Positions 45,063 to 53,777 are shown, counted from the first letter of the stretch. The stretch: DNA of 64,000 nucleotides from Cronobacter dublinensis subsp. dublinensis LMG 23823 (GCF_001277235.1 NZ_CP012266.1:4216001-4280000); one strand, 5' to 3'. Made by a program: numbers and translations. The notes: generated from the letters alone by a model not told the origin.

Positions 45063-46076
45063 TTACGGAATACGCGGCTCGCCGGTTTCGTCCTGATCGA
45101 CGGCGAAACAGGCGACCAGCTGACCGTTGTATTCCTTCAGCTGCGGCTGGATCTGCGTGCACGGCCCGAAACGGCGACGGCAGCGGGCGCTAAAGGCGCA
45201 CCCCGGCGGCGGATTCAGCGGGCTTGGCAGCTCGCCGGTGAGCTTGATGCGCTCGCGGCGGTCGTCCGGGTTCAGGCGCGGCGTCGCCGAGAGCAGCGCC
45301 TGAGTGTACGGATGACGCGGGTTCGAGAAAATCTGATCTTTCGTGCCCTTCTCCACGCAGCGGCCGAGATACATCACCATCACTTCATCGGCGATGTGCT
45401 CCACCACGGACAAATCGTGGGAGATAAACACATAAGAGAGCCCCAGCTCCTGCTGCAAATCCATCATCAGGTTCAGCACCTGCGCGCGCACCGAAACGTC
45501 GAGCGCCGACACCGGTTCGTCGGCAATCACCACGTCCGGGTCGAGCATCAGCCCGCGCGCGATAGCGATACGCTGACGCTGGCCGCCGGAGAACATATGC
45601 GGATAGCGGTCATAATGCTCGGTTTTAAGCCCCACTTTCGCCATCATCGCCAGCGCTTTTTCACGACGCGCCTCTTTGCTGAGCGAAGTGTTAATAAGCA
45701 GCGGCTCCTCAAGGATTTGCCCCACCTTTTTACGCGGGTTCAGGGAACCATACGGGTTCTGGAACACGATCTGGATTTTCTGGCGGCGCAGTTTCTCCGC
45801 CGTTACGTCCGGTTTCAGCAGATCCTGGCCCTGATAATAGAGCTCGCCGCCGGTCGGCGTTTCTATCATGGTAAGCAGACGACCGAGCGTGGATTTCCCG
45901 CAGCCGGACTCGCCCACCACCGCCAGCGTTTTGCCGCGCTCAAGCGTAAAGGTGACGCCGTCCAGCGCTTTTACCAGACGTTCCGGCGCGAAGAGACCTT
46001 TCTTCACCGGGTAATGTTTTTTCAGGTCGATAGCCTGCAACAGCGGTTGCTGCGTGGTGGCCTCATGCGTGCTCAT
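45063..46076 (-). CDS. dppF: Dipeptide ABC transporter ATP-binding protein DppF
   Basis: 337 residues (E. coli 334). Walker A GESGCGKST, signature SGGQRQRIAIARGL, Walker B VVIADEPVSALD, and the C-terminal oligopeptide-ABC block PPPGCAFSARCRRRFGPC with its cysteines. With DppD it powers dipeptide (and haem) import. ATG 46076 matches the family and overlaps dppD by 14 bases; the longer frame to 46133 was rejected. Confidence 0.96.
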   Translation of the reverse strand: MSTHEATTQQPLLQAIDLKKHYPVKKGLFAPERLVKALDGVTFTLERGKTLAVVGESGCGKSTLGRLLTMIETPTGGELYYQGQDLLKPDVTAEKLRRQKIQIVFQNPYGSLNPRKKVGQILEEPLLINTSLSKEARREKALAMMAKVGLKTEHYDRYPHMFSGGQRQRIAIARGLMLDPDVVIADEPVSALDVSVRAQVLNLMMDLQQELGLSYVFISHDLSVVEHIADEVMVMYLGRCVEKGTKDQIFSNPRHPYTQALLSATPRLNPDDRRERIKLTGELPSPLNPPPGCAFSARCRRRFGPCTQIQPQLKEYNGQLVACFAVDQDETGEPRIP

Positions 46077-47058
46077 AATTGGTTGGCCTCCCGGCATCAT
46101 CGAGGGGATAGTGGCATTTCGACTGGCGACCATTGTCCACCAGGTTTAATGCCGGTTCTTCTGCGCGGCAGCGCTCGGTGGCGTAGGGGCAGCGCGGGTT
46201 AAGCAGACAGCCGGTCGGGCGGTCATATTTCCCCGGCACGACGCCCGGCAGCGACGCCAGACGCGCTTTATCCTGCGCAAACTCCGGCAGCGCGCGCAGC
46301 AGCGCCTGCGTATAGGGGTGGCGCGGCGCACGGAAGATATCCCGCGCTTCGCCGGTTTCCACCACCTGGCCTGCGTACATCACGATGATTTTGTGCGCCG
46401 CTTCGGCCACCAGCGCGAGGTCATGGGTGATGAGGATCAGCGCCATGTTCTCTTTTTGCTGCAGCTCCAGCAGCAGTTCGATGATCTGCGCCTGGATAGT
46501 CACATCCAGCGCGGTCGTCGGTTCATCGGCAATCAGCAGCTTCGGACGACAGGCGATCGCCATCGCAATCATTACGCGCTGGCTCATACCGCCCGACAGC
46601 TGGTGCGGGTAAACGTCAAGACGCGACGCCGGGTCAGGAATACCGACCAGATTGAGCAGGTCAATCGCGCGCTGGCGGCGGGTCTTTTTATTGCCGCCCT
46701 GGTGCACTTTGATGGCTTCCATAATCTGGAAACCCACGGTGTAGCAGGGGTTCAGGCTGGTCATCGGATCCTGGAATATCATCGCCACTTCGGCGCCGAC
46801 CAGGTTACGGCGATCTTTTTCCGAGATGCGCTGTAAATCCTGACCGTTGAATTCCAGTTTGTCCGCCATCACGCGGCCAGGGAAATCGATAAGGCCCATG
46901 ATAGCCAGCGAGCTGACCGATTTGCCGGAGCCCGATTCGCCCACGATGCCGACCACTTCGCCCTGATTCACGCTGTAGCTCACGCGGTCTACGGCGCGGA
47001 ACGGGGTGCCTTCGTCGCCGAAGTGCACCGATAATTTATCTACATTCAGTAACGCCAT
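46063..47058 (-). CDS. dppD: Dipeptide ABC transporter ATP-binding protein DppD
   Basis: 331 residues (E. coli 327). Walker A GESGSGKSV, signature LSGGMSQRVMIAMAI, Walker B LLIADEPTTALD, and the C-terminal GCLLNPRCPYATERC block that coordinates a cluster or metal in this subfamily. It forms the ATPase heterodimer with DppF. Confidence 0.96.
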   Translation of the reverse strand: MALLNVDKLSVHFGDEGTPFRAVDRVSYSVNQGEVVGIVGESGSGKSVSSLAIMGLIDFPGRVMADKLEFNGQDLQRISEKDRRNLVGAEVAMIFQDPMTSLNPCYTVGFQIMEAIKVHQGGNKKTRRQRAIDLLNLVGIPDPASRLDVYPHQLSGGMSQRVMIAMAIACRPKLLIADEPTTALDVTIQAQIIELLLELQQKENMALILITHDLALVAEAAHKIIVMYAGQVVETGEARDIFRAPRHPYTQALLRALPEFAQDKARLASLPGVVPGKYDRPTGCLLNPRCPYATERCRAEEPALNLVDNGRQSKCHYPLDDAGRPTNYEHA

Positions 47059-47069
47059 CTCGTGCCTCT

Positions 47070-47972
47070 TTACTGCTTGAGTTTGGGGTCGAGCGCGTCA
47101 CGCAGGCCGTCACCCATCAGGTTAAATGCCAGCACCGTCAGCAGGATTGCGAGACCCGGGAAGGTCACGACCCACCAGGCACTTTGCGCGAACTGCAACA
47201 CGTCGGAGAGCATGGTGCCCCACTCCGGTGTCGGCGGCTGCGCACCCATGCCGAGAAAGCCCAGTGCGGCCATATCGAGAATGGCATTCGAGAAACCCAG
47301 CGACGCCTGAACAATCAGCGGCGCAAGGCAGTTAGGGAAAATATTCACGAACATCTGGCGCATCGCGCCCGCGCCCGCCACGCGCGAGGCGGTGACGTAA
47401 TCGCGGCTCACTTCCACCAGCACCGCCGCGCGGGTTAAGCGCACGTAGTGCGGCAGCGCCACGAAGGTAAGCGCCAGCGAAGCGTTAACGATGGACGGGC
47501 CGAAAATCGCCACCAGCACCAGCGCCAGCAGCAGGCTCGGCAGCGCCAGCATGATGTCGACCACGCGCATGATGATAGTATCGACGATACCGCCGAAATA
47601 GCCCGCCACCAGGCCGAGCACAATGCCCATCACCAGCGACAGCACCACCACCAGACAGCCGACCAGCAGCGACAGGCGCGCGCCGTACATCAGGCGCGAC
47701 ATCACATCGCGGCCCACGTCGTCGGTGCCGAGAATATGCGCCCAGCTGCCGCCATCCTGCCAGACCGGCGGAGCCAGCAGCGCGTCGCGGAACTGGTCCG
47801 CCGGGTTATGCGGCGCGATAACGTTCGCAAACACGGCGATGATAATCATCACCACCACATAGACCAGGCCGACCACTGCGCCTTTGTTACGTTTGAAGTA
47901 GTGCCAGAACTCCTGCATCGGCGTCATCGGCACCGGTGCGGCCACCACTTTGTTTTCAGTCATTTGCGTCAT
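47070..47972 (-). CDS. dppC: Dipeptide ABC transporter permease DppC
   Basis: 300 residues, same length as E. coli DppC. Six membrane helices, the ABC permease EAA loop (ASRVAGAGAMRQMFVNIFPN), and an extended N terminus preceding the first helix as usual for this subunit. Nine bases separate it from dppB. Confidence 0.96.
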   Translation of the reverse strand: MTQMTENKVVAAPVPMTPMQEFWHYFKRNKGAVVGLVYVVVMIIIAVFANVIAPHNPADQFRDALLAPPVWQDGGSWAHILGTDDVGRDVMSRLMYGARLSLLVGCLVVVLSLVMGIVLGLVAGYFGGIVDTIIMRVVDIMLALPSLLLALVLVAIFGPSIVNASLALTFVALPHYVRLTRAAVLVEVSRDYVTASRVAGAGAMRQMFVNIFPNCLAPLIVQASLGFSNAILDMAALGFLGMGAQPPTPEWGTMLSDVLQFAQSAWWVVTFPGLAILLTVLAFNLMGDGLRDALDPKLKQ

Positions 47973-47981
47973 GATGGCCCC

Positions 47982-49001
47982 TTATTTCTTATGACGAATA
48001 CGCGGGTTCACCACGCCATAGAGCAGATCGACCAGCAGGTTGACGAGGATAATCATCGTCGCCACCAGCAGCACGCCGCCCTGCACCACGGGATAATCGC
48101 GGCGTTGCAGCGCGTCAATCAGCCAGCGGCCGAGCCCCGGCCAGGAGAAGATGGTTTCCGTCAGGATGGCGCCCGCCAGCAGCGTGCCCACCTGCAACCC
48201 GATCACCGTCACGACCGGCAGCATGGCGTTGCGCAGCGCGTGAATGATGATGACGCGCATACGGGTCAGGCCCTTGGCGCGCGCGGTGCGGATGTAATCT
48301 TCGCCAAGCACTTCCAGCATCGCGGAGCGGGTCATACGCACGATAACCGCCAGCGGAATGGTGCCGAGCACCACGGCAGGCAGGATCATATGCGCCAGCG
48401 CGTCGATAAAGTTGCCCTCTTCGCCCCAGATGGCGGTGTCGATGAGCATAAAGCCGGTCAGCGGGTTGGTGTCGTCAAGGAACACCATATCGCTGACGCG
48501 CCCGGACACCGGCGTCAGGTTCCACTGCACCGAGACCAGCATAATCAGCATCATGCCCCACCAGAAGATAGGCATGGAGTAACCGGTCAGCGCCAGGCCT
48601 ACCGCGGTGTGATCGAAGATGGAACCGCGCTTCACCGCGGCCAGTACGCCCACCGGAATACCCACGGCGACGGCAAAAATCATCGCGCAGATGCCCAGTT
48701 CCAGCGTCGCTTTAAAGCGAGGCACGAACTCTTCCCAGACCGGGAGGCGGCTTTTCAGCGAGATCCCTAAATCGCCATGCAGTACGCCCCAGATGTAGTG
48801 GAGATACTGCTCCCACAGCGGCTTATCGAGACCAAGCTCGGCCAGCAGCTGCGCGTGACGCTCAGGGGAAATACCACGTTCGCCCGCCATGATCATCACC
48901 GGGTCGCCGGGGATCATATGGACGAAGGCAAAAGTGAGAAGGGTGATACCGATAAACGTCGGGATAACAAGCCCCAGACGTCGGAGGATGAACTGCAACA
49001 T
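47982..49001 (-). CDS. dppB: Dipeptide ABC transporter permease DppB
   Basis: 339 residues, same length as E. coli DppB. The N-terminal helix with TFAFVHMIPGDPV, a long periplasmic loop, and the EAA loop (YIRTARAKGLTRMRVIIIHALRN) are typical. It pairs with DppC to form the channel. Confidence 0.96.
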   Translation of the reverse strand: MLQFILRRLGLVIPTFIGITLLTFAFVHMIPGDPVMIMAGERGISPERHAQLLAELGLDKPLWEQYLHYIWGVLHGDLGISLKSRLPVWEEFVPRFKATLELGICAMIFAVAVGIPVGVLAAVKRGSIFDHTAVGLALTGYSMPIFWWGMMLIMLVSVQWNLTPVSGRVSDMVFLDDTNPLTGFMLIDTAIWGEEGNFIDALAHMILPAVVLGTIPLAVIVRMTRSAMLEVLGEDYIRTARAKGLTRMRVIIIHALRNAMLPVVTVIGLQVGTLLAGAILTETIFSWPGLGRWLIDALQRRDYPVVQGGVLLVATMIILVNLLVDLLYGVVNPRIRHKK

Positions 49002-49100
49002 AACCCGGATTCTCTGTAGTGACGCACAACCAGGGGATGTGGTCTGTATTGCTCACAAATCTCATTCCCTCGGTTTTCAGTGAGGGAATAAAGCACTGCT

Positions 49101-49184
49101 GCCGGGGGCGCTACGCTTACCCGGCCTGAAAGTGTAGACCGAGATAAGCGCAGCGTCGCCGGGCACGGGGCGCTTGCGCGCCCC
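49101..49184. repeat. REP-like palindromes between dppA and dppB
   Basis: Two diverged, oppositely oriented copies of the dispersed GC-rich repeat (49101-49126 and 49133-49164) and a small hairpin GGGGCGC/GCGCCCC (49167-49184). Known in this operon of E. coli: a 3' hairpin after dppA allows more of the binding protein than of the permeases; the same effect is inferred here. Confidence 0.65.
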
Positions 49185-49196
49185 TGATGGTTTTAA

Positions 49197-50804
49197 TTAT
49201 TCAACGGAGACGTTTTCGAAGTGGTGTTTGCCCAGCGGATCGACCACGTAACCTTTGACCTCTTTACGCACCGGCTCATACACAGTGGAGTGCGCGACGA
49301 TAAGCGCTGGCGCCTGATCGTGCATCACGACCTGAGCCTGTTTGTAGAGCTCGATACGTTTGTTGTGGTCTTCGGTGGCGCGCGCCGGCTGGATCAGATC
49401 TTCAAACGGCTTGTAGCACCAGCGAGAGTAGTTGGAGCCATCTTTCGCCGCGTCGCAGCTGAACAGGGTCGCGAAGAAGTTATCCGGATCCCCGTTGTCG
49501 CCGGTCCAGCCCATCATCACGGCCTGGTGTTCGCCCGCTTTGGCGCGCTTGAGATACTCGCCCCACTCGTAGGTCACGATTTTCGCCTGAACGCCGATTT
49601 TCGCCCAGTCAGCCTGGATCATTTCGGCCATACGGCGCGCGTTCGGGTTATACGGACGCTGTACCGGCATCGCCCACAGCTCAACGGTGAAGCCTTTATC
49701 CTGGCCCGCTTCTTTGAGCAGCGCTTTGGCTTTCTCGACGTCATAGGTGTAATCCTTCACGTCGTCGTTATAGCCCCACATGGTCGGCGGGATCAGGTTT
49801 TTCGCGGCAACGCCCGCGCCCTGGTAAACCGCTTTGATGATGGATTCTTTGTTTACCGCGTAAGTCAGCGCCTGACGCACTTTCACGTCGTCAAACGGCT
49901 TCTTCTCGGTATTGAAAGAGAGGTAGCCCACGTTCAGACCGGCCTGCTCCATCAGGTTGATGCTTTTATCCTGCTTCATACGCGCGATGTCTGCCGGGTT
50001 CGGGTACGGCATGACCTGGCACTCGTTTTTCTGAAGCTTGGCGTAACGCACGGACGCATCCGGGGTAATGGAGAAGACCAGGCGGTCAATCTTCGGCTTG
50101 GTGCCCCAGAAGCCCGGGAACGCTTTATAGAGAATACGGGAGTCTTTCTGGTATTGCAGAAGCTGGAACGGACCGGTGCCGATCGGGTTCAGGTCGACTT
50201 TCTCCGGGGTGCCCGCTTTCAGCATATTGTCGGCATATTCTTTGGAGAGGATCGACGCGAAGTCCATCGCCATATCCGCGAGGAACGGCGCTTCCGGACG
50301 AGTCAGTACGAACTGGACCGTATTGTCGTCGACTTTTTTCACTTCGCTAATCAGGGTCGGCAGGCCCATGCCTTCGAAATATTCGTAGCTGCCGCCCGAG
50401 ACTTTATGGTACGGGTTTTGCGCGTTTTTCTGACGATCAAAAGAGAACACGACGTCATCGGCGTTAAATTCGCGCGTCGGTTTAAATTCTTTATTGTCCT
50501 GCCATTTCACGCCTTTGCGCAGATGGAAAGTATAGGTTTTACCATCTTCGCTGACGTCCCATTTTTCCGCGAGCCCCGGAATAATTTCCGTGGTGCCGGT
50601 TTTGAATTCCACCAGGCGGTTATAAATAGGCACAGAACTTGCGTCATAGGTGGTGCCAGAGGTGAAGAGCTGTGGGTTAAAGCCTTCAGGCGAGCCTTCT
50701 GAACAGTAAACCAGGGTTTTGGCCTGTACGCTTGCTGCAACGGTCATCGCCACCAGGCTCAGCCCAAACTTCAGCATCCCTGACTTCTTCAAGGAAATAC
50801 TCAT
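49197..50804 (-). CDS. dppA: Periplasmic dipeptide-binding protein DppA
   Basis: 535 residues, same length as E. coli DppA. A signal peptide (about 1-28, VQA end) is followed by the SBP family 5 fold, with the signature block WKFHLRKGVKW-like stretch (YTFHLRKGVKWQDN) near residue 95 and a C-terminal GKHHFENV tail. It delivers dipeptides (and 5-aminolaevulinate or haem) to DppBCDF and serves Tap chemotaxis in some relatives. It is first in the operon, with a long leader carrying a C/A-rich element. Confidence 0.97.
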   Translation of the reverse strand: MSISLKKSGMLKFGLSLVAMTVAASVQAKTLVYCSEGSPEGFNPQLFTSGTTYDASSVPIYNRLVEFKTGTTEIIPGLAEKWDVSEDGKTYTFHLRKGVKWQDNKEFKPTREFNADDVVFSFDRQKNAQNPYHKVSGGSYEYFEGMGLPTLISEVKKVDDNTVQFVLTRPEAPFLADMAMDFASILSKEYADNMLKAGTPEKVDLNPIGTGPFQLLQYQKDSRILYKAFPGFWGTKPKIDRLVFSITPDASVRYAKLQKNECQVMPYPNPADIARMKQDKSINLMEQAGLNVGYLSFNTEKKPFDDVKVRQALTYAVNKESIIKAVYQGAGVAAKNLIPPTMWGYNDDVKDYTYDVEKAKALLKEAGQDKGFTVELWAMPVQRPYNPNARRMAEMIQADWAKIGVQAKIVTYEWGEYLKRAKAGEHQAVMMGWTGDNGDPDNFFATLFSCDAAKDGSNYSRWCYKPFEDLIQPARATEDHNKRIELYKQAQVVMHDQAPALIVAHSTVYEPVRKEVKGYVVDPLGKHHFENVSVE

Positions 50805-50820
50805 TCTTCTGCTCCAATGT

Positions 50821-50839
50821 GATAGGTGTTGTGTTATCC
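50821..50839 (-). promoter_or_regulatory. C/A-rich GcvB-type target in the dppA leader
   Basis: On the minus strand the leader reads GGATAACACAACACCTATC, ending 17 bases before the ATG and just upstream of the GGAG ribosome site. In E. coli and Salmonella such an ACA-rich element in dppA pairs with the G/U-rich region of the sRNA GcvB, which blocks translation. The sRNA itself is not in the window. Confidence 0.6.
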
Positions 50840-51391
50840 GTCAGACCTTTTTTATTTTTTGCCCGGTCCGATCGTTAATTGTGAGGCTGGGGATTCCTTT
50901 CGCAAGGGAGACTGAGTTGCAGTACAGATTGTCCGTAAAATGACCCTCACGCCCTACAATCTGTCAACAGAACAGGCAAACGTCAATACAGCTATCCGGG
51001 ATTTACAACCGGGGTGAGAAACGGCAAACAAAGATTAAAAAAACCTCATGGCCGAGTTTTCAGCACGGAAATTTATGCTACGCCCCTGCTGGCAGAATAA
51101 TCATCTTGATATTTTGTAACATCCAGCGCTTATGTTTTATGCGGTTAACTTAAAATTTCTCGCACTCTGGCGAACTTATGAACGGTTTATGGCGAAATTT
51201 GTTATGCATACAGCAAAAAATGCTAAGGCAATATATAAGCAGAGGGGAAAGTATGCGGCGTGTTTCATAACTATTTTCAATGAAATATGTCACAGAAACG
51301 CGTTCAGACGACAAAATCGCAGCTAAATAAGACGGGCGAATTAAGCGGCGCGTCCGCGTTCGACAGATAATGCCTGGAGCCGATTCTGAAT
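50840..51391. other. AT-rich non-coding stretch between dppA and the accessory cassette
   Basis: About 550 bases. The left part must hold the dppA promoter (minus strand). From about 51000 the sequence is visibly richer in A and T than the flanking chromosome, which fits transferred DNA. A 64-codon open frame at 51132-51326 lacks a ribosome site and a recognisable pattern and is not called. Confidence 0.5.
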
Positions 51392-51544
51392 GTGAGGGTG
51401 ATAATCAATAACCGCATCCTTATAACGGTTTTTCACGATATCTCTTTATACGATTTCCAGCTCTTGTTTCTGGAATGCGTCATGGCTGAAGCACGTAAGA
51501 AACGCCTTCAGCGACCGACACAAAAAGAAGCGCCAAAGAACTGA
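51392..51544 (+). pseudogene. Possible small or remnant ORF upstream of the muramidase gene
   Basis: An open frame of about 50 codons, from a GTG at 51392 to TGA at 51542-51544, ending MAEARKKRLQRPTQKEAPKN. The basic, Lys/Gln-rich end looks like a natural protein tail, and the frame is immediately 18 bases upstream of the muramidase gene. It may be the 3' remnant of a gene once coupled to it, such as a secretion adaptor; this is a guess. I recognise no family. Confidence 0.25.
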
Positions 51545-51562
51545 CTAAAGGTAAAGGGATGT

Positions 51563-52492
51563 ATGAAAAGGAATTACCATGAACCGCGGGTGCTGCGGTT
51601 GAAATCATCAGTAGGCATCTGCGGTGTGAATTACGTTGATGATGTAAAAGCGCTACAAGTAATGATGATGGAGGCTGGCTATCAGGCTGCTACAGGACGA
51701 ACGCTAAAAGCGGATGGACGATGTAACAACGAAACTCATGAAGCCATTATCTGGTATCAGCGTTTATTGACTCTGTCTCCGTCAGGCCTGATACAGCCCA
51801 TGGATCAATGGTTCCTTGAGGCGTTAAAAAATGCCAGACAACCTCTATGGCAACCAAGGGTAAGTTCCGGGCCGTTACAGGTGCGGGAAGCGCAATTTAC
51901 TTTTGACAATGAAGGCGCGGATTATATTACGGCCACAGACCCATTTCGCCCGCATCCTTATCCCTTGTTCTCACGCATCTTACACTGGCCTAACTCTGCT
52001 GCTTCTGGCGTTACGCTAGGGCGTGGCTACGATATGGGAAATCGAAGCTCAGGTGAAATTTTTGCAACGCTCAGACAGGCAGGGATAGAAGAATACAAAG
52101 CTATCCTTGCGTCTAAAGCCGCTTTTCTGAAAGGACGAGATGCTGCCAGATTCGTGAAAGTGTATGGGCCACTTTTCGGTGAGATTACGCACCAGCAACA
52201 GATAAGGCTGTTTGAAATTGCTATCCAGTTTTATATTTTCAGAGCAAAAAGAGTATTTAATAAAAACAAAGCAAAAATGCCTTACGCGATAAGCTGGGAA
52301 AACATGCGGCCTGCGTTAAGAGACATCTTCATCGATAGCTTGTATCAGGGATGCAAATCAGCGGATGAGTTTGCCCGTTTGATTTTGCTTGATGATCTGG
52401 AGTCGGTACGTACATATCTGAAAACAGATGGCGCCCAGCTCAAATCGTACGGAAGAAACTTAAAAAGGTTAAGTTATATTAATGGCTTATAA
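51563..52492 (+). CDS. Putative muramidase effector: peptidoglycan-binding-like region plus pesticin/T4-lysozyme-like domain
   Basis: 309 residues, no signal peptide. Residues about 22-92 look like a peptidoglycan-binding domain (VDDVKALQVMMMEAGY, then DGRCNNETHEAIIWYQRL, then GLIQPMDQWFLEAL). Residues about 112-309 resemble pesticin-type/T4-lysozyme-like muramidases. The candidate catalytic set is Glu117 in FDNEGAD and Thr151 and Asp157 in SGVTLGRGYDMG; the six-residue Thr-Asp spacing equals that of pesticin Thr201/Asp207 and the layout mirrors T4 lysozyme Glu/Thr/Asp. It lacks a signal peptide, holin and phage neighbours, and its gene overlaps one for an exported putative inhibitor. This fits a toxin delivered into rival cells, for example by type VI secretion. 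No secretion genes lie in the window. The gene is AT-richer than the chromosome around it. Confidence 0.7.
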   Translation: MKRNYHEPRVLRLKSSVGICGVNYVDDVKALQVMMMEAGYQAATGRTLKADGRCNNETHEAIIWYQRLLTLSPSGLIQPMDQWFLEALKNARQPLWQPRVSSGPLQVREAQFTFDNEGADYITATDPFRPHPYPLFSRILHWPNSAASGVTLGRGYDMGNRSSGEIFATLRQAGIEEYKAILASKAAFLKGRDAARFVKVYGPLFGEITHQQQIRLFEIAIQFYIFRAKRVFNKNKAKMPYAISWENMRPALRDIFIDSLYQGCKSADEFARLILLDDLESVRTYLKTDGAQLKSYGRNLKRLSYINGL

Positions 52493-52943
52493 ATTATCTA
52501 TTTTTCTCTCCTGCCTGTTGCTCTCAGCAAGCTATGTATTTGCTGCGCCCATTATTGATGGCAAAGAAGTCGTGACGTGCGCGAAACACGTGAGTGATTA
52601 TGCCGCCGGAACGCGATGTCTTGAAAAGCAGCGTCAGCAAACGGAGCAGGTGCTGCAACAGACGCTGGAGGCGGCGCTGAAGCGGGTGCAGTCGGAAGAC
52701 TGGCTTTTGACTAACATGGATTATGAAGATGAAAATTCACAAATCGTTGAAGATACGGCCAATGCGCTGAAAAACGATCAGACGACCTGGGAAAAACATA
52801 AGACCCTGTTTTGCAGGGTAGCCAGTTCACAGATCAGTTCTAAAGCACCGGTTTACCCAACCTCTGTCACCCAGTGCGAAATCAATATGAATAAGGCGCG
52901 TATCGACGAGCTGAAAGCACTGATGGCGCAGGTGCAGCCCTGA
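52482..52943 (+). CDS. Exported four-cysteine protein, putative immunity protein (LprI-like), copy 1
   Basis: 153 residues. A signal peptide (1-21, VFA end) leads to a small helical domain with four cysteines (VVTCAK, TRCLEKQ, LFCRVA, TQCEIN), suited to two periplasmic disulfides. The pattern C...GTRCLEKQRQQTEQVLQQTLEAAL resembles lysozyme-inhibitor LprI/DUF1311 proteins; this is a moderate match by eye. The ATG overlaps the end of the muramidase gene by 11 bases (ATGGCTTATAA), so the two are translationally coupled, as toxin-immunity pairs often are. Predicted role: protect the producer's own peptidoglycan in the periplasm. Confidence 0.7.
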   Translation: MAYKLSIFLSCLLLSASYVFAAPIIDGKEVVTCAKHVSDYAAGTRCLEKQRQQTEQVLQQTLEAALKRVQSEDWLLTNMDYEDENSQIVEDTANALKNDQTTWEKHKTLFCRVASSQISSKAPVYPTSVTQCEINMNKARIDELKALMAQVQP

Positions 52944-53449
52944 CGGGGGCCAGCACGATGGCGAAAACCTAAATATCTAACCTAATATCAATGAAATACA
53001 TAGCTTACTTTTTTCTGCCCTTTCTGTTGCTGCCAATCACCTGCGTTGCTGCCTCGTCCATCATTTATGGAGAGGCCGCAAAGATGTGTGCGAAGAGTGC
53101 GGATTATGCCGCCGGAACGCGATGTCTTGAGAGGCAGCGCAAGCAAACGGAGCAGGCGCTGCAACAGACGCTGGCGGCTGCGCTGAAGCAGGTGCAGTCG
53201 GAAGACTGGCTGGAGGCAAATGCGGATTACGAGGATGAAGATTCACAAATCGTTGAAGATACGGCCAATGCGCTGAAAAATGATCAGACGACCTGGGAAA
53301 AACATAAGGCCCTGTTTTGCAGAGTAGCCAGTTCCCAGCTCAGTGAAAAAACACCCAATCATTGGGTTTTATCCACCCAGTGCGAGATCAATATGAATAA
53401 GGCGCGTATCGACGAGCTGAAAGCACTGATGGCGCAGGTGCAGCCTTAA
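52586..53449 (+). repeat. Tandem duplication of the immunity gene
   Basis: The stretch 52586-52943 recurs at about 53094-53449 with nearly identical bases, especially at the GGAACGCGATGTCTTGA block and over the last 60 bases, while signal peptides and the segment before the last cysteine differ. It indicates a recent duplication followed by local divergence. Confidence 0.85.
52991..53449 (+). CDS. Exported four-cysteine protein, putative immunity protein (LprI-like), copy 2
   Basis: 152 residues, a paralogue of the gene just upstream. A different signal peptide (about 1-21, CVAAS) precedes an almost identical mature part with the same four cysteines (KMCAK, TRCLERQ, LFCRVA, TQCEIN). The differences cluster at the very start of the mature protein, at a few helix positions (for example WLEANADYEDED for WLLTNMDYEDEN), and in the loop before the last cysteine (SEKTPNHWVLS for SSKAPVYPTSV). 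It is 47 bases downstream of copy 1. It may widen protection to variant toxins; this is inference. Confidence 0.7.
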   Translation: MKYIAYFFLPFLLLPITCVAASSIIYGEAAKMCAKSADYAAGTRCLERQRKQTEQALQQTLAAALKQVQSEDWLEANADYEDEDSQIVEDTANALKNDQTTWEKHKALFCRVASSQLSEKTPNHWVLSTQCEINMNKARIDELKALMAQVQP

Positions 53450-53452
53450 GGG

Positions 53453-53765
<313 letters not shown>

Positions 53766-53777
53766 AATGCGGGGCGC

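Noticed and set aside
49221..50702. A 493-codon open frame antisense to dppA
   Set aside because: Shadow of dppA; DppA is recognised over its full length and the antisense product has no recognisable feature.
51132..51326. 64-codon open frame in the AT-rich region before the muramidase gene
   Set aside because: No Shine-Dalgarno sequence, no similarity recognised, and composition expected for random AT-rich DNA.
51563..53449. Reading the lysozyme-like gene as a prophage endolysin
   Set aside because: No holin, spanin, tail or integrase gene is near, the next genes encode exported inhibitor-like proteins, and a peptidoglycan-binding region plus overlap with an immunity-like gene fits an effector better. 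It is not fully excluded.
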